Shown piece after piece: positions 1 to 6,325 of a DNA stretch of 9,171 bases (position 1 is the stretch's first letter; every line of letters begins with the position of its first letter). A program made the translations under genes and the position numbers. Source of the DNA: Solirubrobacteraceae bacterium. GTDB taxonomy: Bacteria; Actinomycetota; Thermoleophilia; Solirubrobacterales; Solirubrobacteraceae. Location of the stretch: contig JADGIB010000135.1 in the NCBI GenBank assembly GCA_019683665.1, positions 1-9,171 on the forward strand, read 5' to 3'. Below the pieces are notes generated by a model. The model did not search any database, was not told the DNA's origin, and worked only from the letters and a program-made list of their open reading frames with translations.

Positions 1-75
1 TGAGGCGGCGCCCCGGCGGCGGCGGGCGGCCGGGCGGGCGGGGGGGGGGGCGGCCGGCCGGGCGACGCGACGGGA
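1..75. other. G-rich region downstream of katG, with 11-G run and G-quadruplex motif
   Basis: No gene is visible between the window edge and the katG stop. On the plus strand there are GGG runs at 24-26, 32-34 and 36-38, followed by eleven consecutive G at 40-50. The loops are 5, 1 and 1 nt, which fits a G-quadruplex motif. It lies just past the 3' end of katG, and the plus strand is the template strand for that gene. I see no convincing intrinsic hairpin with a T run. A long G run is also a place where read errors gather. Confidence 0.5.
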
Positions 76-2313
<2,238 letters not shown>

Positions 2314-2319
2314 CGCGCG

Positions 2320-2326
2320 TCCTTTC
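2320..2326 (-). promoter_or_regulatory. Ribosome binding site of katG
   Basis: Minus-strand GAAAGGA ends 6 nt before the TTG at 2313. This supports the TTG over the internal ATG at codon 12, which has no comparable site. It lies in the 25-nt furA-katG gap. Confidence 0.7.
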
Positions 2327-2338
2327 TGGTGGTGGTTC

Positions 2339-2764
2339 TCACTGGTCGGCCGCGGCCGCGCACTCGGGGCACAGCCCCCAGTGGATGACCTCGGCCTCGT
2401 CGATCTCGAAGCCGTGACCCTCCGGCGCCCGGAGGCACGGGGCCTCGCCGACGGCGCAGTCCACGTCGGCGATCGCGCCGCACGAGCGGCAGACGACGTG
2501 GTGGTGGTTGTCGCCGACCCGGGTCTCGTACCGGGCGACGGACCCCGCGGGCTGGATGCGGCGCAGCAGGCCGGCCTCCGTCAGCGCGCCGAGCACGTCG
2601 TAGACGGCCTGCTGGGACACCTCTCCGAGGTCCTCGCGCACGAGGCGGATGACCGTGGCGGTGTCGACGTGCGGATGCTCGTGGACGACCTTGAGCACGG
2701 CCATGCGCGGGCGCGTCGCCCGCAGGCGGGCGTCGCGCAGCAGCTGTCGGCAGGTCGAGGGCAT
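2339..2764 (-). CDS. furA: Fur-family repressor FurA, regulator of katG
   Basis: Metal-dependent, peroxide-responsive transcriptional repressor of the FurA/CatR type, expected to control its own operon and katG. The 141-residue protein closely follows mycobacterial FurA. It has an N-terminal winged helix (about residues 5-80) with recognition helix VSQQAVYDVLGAL, then a dimerisation/metal domain starting GDNHHHVVCRSCG. Cys92/Cys95 and Cys132/Cys135 (CPEC) fit the structural zinc site; His87-89 belong to the metal-binding region. Further cysteines are at 103 and 110. The ATG at 2764 is chosen because family homology begins there (STCRQLLRDARLRATRPR). The in-frame ATGs at 2839 and 2860 would place the likely operator inside the coding region. 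The Shine-Dalgarno is poor, which fits a leaderless transcript as in mycobacteria. katG follows 25 nt downstream. Confidence 0.95.
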   Translation of the reverse strand: MPSTCRQLLRDARLRATRPRMAVLKVVHEHPHVDTATVIRLVREDLGEVSQQAVYDVLGALTEAGLLRRIQPAGSVARYETRVGDNHHHVVCRSCGAIADVDCAVGEAPCLRAPEGHGFEIDEAEVIHWGLCPECAAAADQ

Positions 2765-2768
2765 CCGC

Positions 2769-2801
2769 AGGTCAACGGCTCTCTGGAATGACTCAAGACT
2801 A
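2769..2801 (-). promoter_or_regulatory. Candidate furA promoter and FurA operator
   Basis: The minus strand of 2781-2800 reads AGTCTTGAGTCATTCCAGAG. From memory, this closely resembles the TTGACT-ATTCCAGA element at mycobacterial furA promoters, where FurA represses itself. TTGAGT (2796-2791) can serve as a -35, and TGACCT (2774-2769) 16 nt later as a poor -10. The ATG follows 4 nt after that, giving a leaderless or nearly leaderless message. An alternative -10 is TAGTCT at 2801-2796. The similarity was recognised by eye; no motif search was run. Confidence 0.6.
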
Positions 2802-2822
2802 GCGGGATGCCCGGACCGAACC

Positions 2823-2871
2823 CTGGCGCGTGATGACATAGTGCCACGCCAGAGCGGCATCCGGACGCCGC
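2823..2871. promoter_or_regulatory. Two imperfect dyads in the furA / membrane-protein divergent spacer
   Basis: First dyad, 2823-2852: CTGGCG-C-GTG is mirrored by CACGCCAG with a one-base bulge, around a relatively AT-rich centre (ATGACATAG) that could hold a -10 (CATAGT on plus). Second dyad, 2854-2871: GCGGC-A-TCCGGA-C-GCCGC, an 18-nt palindrome with one mismatched pair. Both lie between the divergent starts at 2764 and 2914, where operators are expected. The binding proteins are unknown. Confidence 0.35.
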
Positions 2872-2900
2872 TCGTCCCTTCAACCCGTCATCGACGCCTC

Positions 2901-2968
2901 AAGGAGGACTCGCGTGCCCCCCCATCCCGTTCGCGGCGGACTACCCGCTGCTGAACCTGCTGTGGACG
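2901..2968 (+). other. Shine-Dalgarno, GTG start and 7-C run; out-of-frame 5' end of the next gene
   Basis: AAGGAGG at 2901-2907 is the strongest ribosome site in the window, 6 nt before GTG at 2914-2916. Seven C follow at 2917-2923. Read as given, the GTG frame does not enter the downstream gene. With one C fewer it reads MPPIPFAADYPLLNLLWT and runs straight into MVIFFAFVIW. That is what homologues of this family look like at the N-terminus (DYPLL..(F/L)WTM). So the true 5' end of the gene is almost certainly here, one base out of frame. Causes may be a sequencing indel, a real mutation, a phase-variable tract, or +1 slippage on CCC-C. Confidence 0.8.
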
Positions 2969-3325
2969 ATGGTGATCTTCTTCGCCTTCGTCATCTGGCT
3001 CTGGCTGCTGTTCACGGTCGTCGTGGACCTCTTCCGCCGTGAGGACGCCTCCGGCTGGGCGAAGGCGGGCTGGCTGATCCTCCTCATCGTCCTGCCGTAC
3101 CTCGGCGTCTTCGTCTACATCGTCACCCAGCACACGGGGATGCGGGAGCGCAGCCTGGCCGCGCAGAAGGCGGCCGAGAGCCAGTTCGCCGAGTACGTGA
3201 AGTCGGTGGCGCCGGCGGCCGACCCCGCCGCCCAGATCGCGAAGGGCAAGGAGCTGCTCGACAGCGGCGCGATCACGCAGGCCGAGTTCGACGAGCTCAA
3301 GCGCAAGGCGCTGGCCGGCTCCTGA
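2969..3325 (+). CDS. Small membrane protein with PLDc_N-like N-terminus and SHOCT tail; 5' end frame-broken
   Basis: The uninterrupted part encodes 118 residues; the intact gene probably starts at GTG 2914 and makes about 136 (see the entry at 2901-2968). Two hydrophobic segments (residues 1-20 and 34-53) are joined by a short loop, DLFRREDASGWAKAG. This is the pattern of the phospholipase-D-nuclease N-terminal (PLDc_N) domain, a membrane module that carries no nuclease activity itself. A charged helix follows (about 58-80), then a SHOCT motif at about 88-116 (AQIAKGKELLDSGAITQAEFDELKRKAL), a short oligomerisation/interaction helix pair. Such PLDc_N-SHOCT proteins are common in actinobacteria and their role is not established. 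The ATG at 2969 has no ribosome site and would cut into the first membrane helix. The gene diverges from furA and is followed by a strong terminator. Confidence 0.85.
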   Translation: MVIFFAFVIWLWLLFTVVVDLFRREDASGWAKAGWLILLIVLPYLGVFVYIVTQHTGMRERSLAAQKAAESQFAEYVKSVAPAADPAAQIAKGKELLDSGAITQAEFDELKRKALAGS

Positions 3326-3334
3326 CCGCGCGGC

Positions 3335-3363
3335 GGGCGGGGCGGCCGGTGGCCGCCCCGCCC
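3335..3363 (+). terminator. Strong hairpin terminator after the SHOCT membrane protein
   Basis: A perfect 13-bp stem, GGGCGGGGCGGCC / GGCCGCCCCGCCC, with a 3-nt loop GGT, begins 10 nt past the TGA at 3323-3325. There is no T run, as often in high-GC actinobacteria. It separates this gene from the GNAT gene. Confidence 0.75.
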
Positions 3364-3385
3364 CCTGGGCCCGGCCGGGATCGCG

Positions 3386-3391
3386 TAGGGT
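3386..3391 (+). promoter_or_regulatory. Candidate -10 (TAGGGT) of a leaderless GNAT transcript
   Basis: TAGGGT fits the TANNNT -10 pattern of actinobacterial promoters and ends 6 nt before the ATG at 3398, so transcription would begin at or next to the start codon. No good -35 is visible. The G-rich bases (GGGTGGGG) could instead act as a weak ribosome site. The same hexamer precedes the response-regulator start. Confidence 0.4.
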
Positions 3392-3397
3392 GGGGCG

Positions 3398-3790
3398 ATG
3401 GCGGGCGACGTCACGACGAACGAGGCCGAGCGCCGCTTCGAGCTGCGCGTCGACGGCAAGCTCGTCGGCTTCCTCGCCTACCGGACCGCGGGGCCGAGCC
3501 TCGTCCTCGTCCACACCGAGGTGGGGGAGGCGCACGCCGGCCAGGGCTACGGCGGACGGCTCGTGCGCGGCGCGATCGAGGCCGCCCGGGCCGAGGGCCG
3601 CACGGTCATCCCGACGTGCGCGTTCGCGGTCGCCTACCTGCGCCGCCACCCGGAGCTGCACGAGGCCGTCGACCCGCGCGTGCGCGACCGGATCCGAGCC
3701 GGCGTCACGACGGCGCGCGTCCGCGCCCGGCTCGCGCGCGGCCGAGAGGGGCGCCGGGACCCTGGGCGCCGCCCGCCGGGTCAGACCTGA
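3398..3790 (+). CDS. Short GNAT-family N-acetyltransferase (COG2388/YjdJ-like)
   Basis: Probable acetyl-CoA-dependent acetyltransferase of the small single-domain class (Gcn5-related, PF14542 type), 130 residues; substrate unknown. The core fits well: beta strands RFELRVDGKLVGFLAYR (13-29) and SLVLVHTEV (34-42), then the acetyl-CoA pyrophosphate loop AGQGYGGRLVRGAI (47-60), then GRTVIPTCAFAVAYLRRHPE (67-86), the characteristic end of this class. Residues after about 95 form an Arg-rich tail that is not part of the fold. The start is ATG 3398, behind a G-rich stretch and a likely -10, so it may be leaderless. Its stop lies inside the last codons of the opposite-strand kinase gene: the two coding ends overlap by 10 bp, tail to tail. 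It has no obvious functional link with its neighbours. Confidence 0.9.
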   Translation: MAGDVTTNEAERRFELRVDGKLVGFLAYRTAGPSLVLVHTEVGEAHAGQGYGGRLVRGAIEAARAEGRTVIPTCAFAVAYLRRHPELHEAVDPRVRDRIRAGVTTARVRARLARGREGRRDPGRRPPGQT

Positions 3791-5542
3791 GCGCGGATCC
3801 GCTCCGCGGCGGTGGCCGGCAGCTCGGCCACGAGGCGGGTGCCGCCGCCGGCCGGGCTCTCGATCGCGAGCGTCCCGTCGACCGCGCCGAGCCGGTCGGA
3901 GAGGCCGCGCAGGCCGGGCGCTCGCGGGTCCGCGCCGCCGACGCCGTCGTCGGCGACGACGATCCGCACCCGGTCTTCGACCACCGCGAGCTCGATCTCG
4001 CAGCGCGACGCCCGCCGCGTGCTTGACGACGTTCGCGAGCGCCTCCGAGACGACGAAGTAGCCCGTGCTCTCGACGATCGACGGCAGTCGGCCGTCGAGG
4101 CCCCGGACGGCGAGCTCGGTCGGGACCGGCATCCGCGCGACCAGCCAGGCGGTCGCGTCCGGCAGCCCGCGCTCGGTCAGCAGCGCGGGGACGAGGCGGT
4201 GGACGAGGCCGCGCAGGTCGTCGAGGACCGCCTCGACCTCCTCGCGCAGGCGGGTCGCGTCCCGGCGCACCCGGCCCGCGTCGCCGGCGACGCGCGCGAG
4301 CCGCTGGGCGTCGATCGCGAGCAGGACGAGCCGCTGCTGGGCGCCGTCGTGGAGGTCGCGGGCGATGCGGCGGCGCTCGGCGTCGGCGGCGACGGCGAGG
4401 CGCTGGCGCGAGGCCCGCAGCTCCGCCGCCGCGGCGCGCAGCTCGCCCGTCAGCCGCTCGCGGTCGAGCGCGACCGCGGCGAGGTGCGCGATCGTCCGCG
4501 CGAGCTCCGGGTCGGAGATGAGCAGCGCGTCGTAGACGATGGCCCCGATCCGGCGGCCGCCGACGTCGATCTCCACCGCGGCGCGCGGGCCGCCCGGCGC
4601 GGGCAGCTCGACCCGGTGCCCGGCCGCGTCGACGTAGACGCCGTCGCGGGCGCTCCAGGCGACGCGCGCGGCGGAGCGGTCGCCGAGCGCGTCGGCGCCC
4701 GCGTCGCGCAGCTGCCCGGGGGCGAACGTCGCGCCGGCCAGCTGCGACGCCATCCCGCGCACCTCGCCGGCGCGGGCGAAGCCGCCGCGCAGCAGGCCGA
4801 GCAGGAACGCGCCCGGCAGCGCGAGCAGGAGGACCGGCTGGGCGTAGTCGCGCAGCGCGTCGCGCGCCGGCAGGTCGAGGCGCAGCGTGATGACGAGCCC
4901 GAGGACGGCGAGCACGACGAGCGTCGCCGCGCCGACCGCGCACACCGGGCCGACGACGACGCGCTGCGGCGCGTCGGCCCGCCGCAGCCGCCGCAGGAGG
5001 ATCGCCGCCCCCGAGACCATGACGACGGCGCCCGCGACCGCCTGGGCCTTCGCCACCGCGTTCGCGACGCCGTCGCCCGACGCGACCTGCAGCGGGCTCC
5101 CGTCGGACAGCAGGCGGACCGACGCCTCGAGCACGGTGCCGAGCGCGTAGGCGGTGGCGACGAGCGCCCGCTCCGGGGCCGTCCCGAGACGCCCGGACGG
5201 GAAGGCCATGAGGAGGTGGACGATGAGCGCCAGCGGCAGCGTCGAGACGACGGCCGCGGCCGCGACGACCGGCGCCGCCGTCGACGCGGCCATCTGCAGG
5301 CCGAGGAACGACCAGCCGCAGGCGAGCAGCAGCGGGCCGAGGCGGTTGTGCGGGCGCCGCCGCCAGGCGAGCAGCCCGACCCCGGCGTACGCCCACGCGA
5401 TGAGGACCGCCAGCCAGCGGTCCCACCACGGCAGCCCGCCGGTCGTCGTCGCGCCGAGCACGAGCCCGGTCGCGGCCGTCGCGACCGCGAGGGCGACGAG
5501 CGCAACGTCGAGCGACCCGGCCGCCGGCCGGCGCGGCCTCAT
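3781..5542 (-). CDS. NarL/DesK-type membrane sensor histidine kinase, with a one-base frame break
   Basis: Sensor kinase that autophosphorylates on His and passes phosphate to the response regulator encoded just upstream. About eight hydrophobic segments fill residues 11-252, then a degenerate GAF-like sensor region (about 265-360), a coiled linker, a HisKA_3 domain with phospho-acceptor His398 (RRIARDLHDGAQQRL), and the HATPase N box SEALANVVKHA (Asn504). At codon 510 the frame breaks: an extra base in the CCC at 4011-4013 (GGG on the coding strand). Removing it gives KHAAASRCEIELAVVEDRV and continues through the G boxes VVADDGVGGAD and GLRGLSDRL to the TGA at 3781-3783, 586 residues in all. 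As read, the product loses both G boxes and runs on to 2888 in a meaningless frame. The start ATG at 5542 overlaps the regulator's TGA (ATGA). Either a sequence error or a broken gene. Confidence 0.9.
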
Positions 5543-6192
5543 GTCGGGGCGGAGGCGCTCAGGTAGCGCACGACGGCGAGGACGCGCCGATGGTCGTCGG
5601 CCGCCGGGTCGAGCTCGAGCAGGTCGAAGATCCGGGTGATGTGCTTGGCGACCGCCTTCTCGGTCACGACGAGCTGGCGGGCGATCCCGGCGTTCGAGCG
5701 GCCCTCGGCCATGAGCGCGAGCACCTCGCGCTGGCGGTCGGTCAGGCGCGCGAGCGGGTCGTCGCGGCGCGGCCCGAGCATGCTCGAGACGACCTCCGGG
5801 TCGACCGCCGTGCCCCCGGCGCAGACGCGGCGCAGCGACTCGAAGAAGCGGTCGAGGTCGGCGACGCGCTGCTCGAGCAGGTAGCCGACGCCGGCCGGGT
5901 CGTCGCCGAGCAGCTCGAGCGCGTAGCGCTCGTGGACGTATTGCGACAGGACGAGGACGGCGGTGCCGGGCAGCCCGGCGCGGATCTCCAGCGCGGCGCG
6001 CAGGCCGTCGTCGGTGTTCGTCGGGGGCATGCGGATGTCGGCGATGACGAGGTCGGGGCGGTGCGCGCGCGCCTTGCGCACGACCTCGGGCCCGTCGCCG
6101 GCGACCCCGGCCACTTCCATGCCCTCGTCCTCGAGCAGGCGCACCAGGCCTGCGCGGAGCAGCAGCTCGTCCTCGCCGACCACGACGCGCAT
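5539..6192 (-). CDS. NarL/LuxR-type response regulator
   Basis: DNA-binding response regulator, partner of the downstream histidine kinase; 217 residues. The receiver domain (1-125) has the acidic pair Glu7/Asp8, phospho-acceptor Asp52 (VIADIRMPPTNTDDG) and Ser83. The position that normally carries the conserved Lys (GYLLK) is Glu107 here (GYLLEQRV). After a linker, the LuxR/GerE helix-turn-helix lies at about 148-195 (LTDRQREVLALMAEG; VTEKAVAKHITRIFDLL). The ATG at 6192 is chosen because family homology starts exactly there (MRVVVGEDE). The reading frame stays open to 6525, but that extension is low-complexity and overlaps the divergent gene. Its TGA overlaps the kinase ATG by 4 nt, indicating translational coupling. 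A TAGGGT at 6208-6203 may be its -10, leaving a leader of only a few nucleotides. Confidence 0.95.
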   Translation of the reverse strand: MRVVVGEDELLLRAGLVRLLEDEGMEVAGVAGDGPEVVRKARAHRPDLVIADIRMPPTNTDDGLRAALEIRAGLPGTAVLVLSQYVHERYALELLGDDPAGVGYLLEQRVADLDRFFESLRRVCAGGTAVDPEVVSSMLGPRRDDPLARLTDRQREVLALMAEGRSNAGIARQLVVTEKAVAKHITRIFDLLELDPAADDHRRVLAVVRYLSASAPT

Positions 6193-6202
6193 CGGGGCGC
6201 GG

Positions 6203-6208
6203 ACCCTA
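6203..6208 (-). promoter_or_regulatory. Candidate -10 (TAGGGT) of the response regulator/kinase operon
   Basis: Minus-strand TAGGGT fits TANNNT and lies 10 nt before the ATG at 6192, so the leader would be only a few nucleotides. No Shine-Dalgarno or clear -35 is visible. The hexamer matches the one before the GNAT gene. Confidence 0.4.
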
Positions 6209-6225
6209 CCGGCGCGCGCGATCCG

Positions 6226-6249
6226 CGGGGTGGAGCCAGCTCCACCCCG
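6226..6249. promoter_or_regulatory. Perfect palindrome in the divergent spacer, candidate operator
   Basis: CGGGGTGGAGC and GCTCCACCCCG are perfect inverted arms of 11 bp around a CA centre. A second inverted pair, ACCCC-GGCT-GGGGT (6244-6257), overlaps the right arm, so GGGGT/ACCCC units alternate three times. The site lies 34 nt upstream of the response-regulator start and 77 nt upstream of the secreted-protein start. Lying between two divergent genes, it cannot terminate either of them. It is a plausible binding site for the adjacent NarL-type regulator or another dimer; the protein is unknown. Confidence 0.5.
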
Positions 6250-6290
6250 GCTGGGGTGCCTGCCCCCTCCGGTGCGCGCCGCCCGTCGCC

Positions 6291-6321
6291 CATACTCGCC
6301 GGTCCCAGCTCCAAGGAAGGA
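6291..6321 (+). promoter_or_regulatory. Possible -10 and double Shine-Dalgarno of the secreted propeller protein
   Basis: CATACT at 6291-6296 is a weak -10 candidate without a good -35. AAGGAAGGA at 6313-6321 gives two AAGGA registers, 8 and 4 nt before the ATG at 6326. This fixes the start codon and rejects the long upstream reading frame. Confidence 0.6.
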
Positions 6322-6325
6322 CGCC

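Noticed and set aside
2765..2860. Upstream ATG starts (2839, 2860) for furA
   Set aside because: The added 25-32 residues have no FurA homology and would put the likely operator inside the coding region.
2888..4010. Extension of the kinase frame to an 884-residue protein
   Set aside because: After the frame break it is low-complexity and runs antisense through the GNAT and SHOCT genes. The true kinase C-terminus is in the neighbouring frame, ending at 3781.
3812..5566. 584-codon open frame opposite the histidine kinase
   Set aside because: Shadow of the kinase coding strand: Arg/Gly/Asp-rich, without recognisable motifs or a ribosome site.
5963..6325. 121-residue N-terminal extension of the secreted protein
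   Set aside because: It overlaps the response-regulator gene antisense and would bury the signal peptide. AAGGAAGGA directly before 6326 fixes the start.
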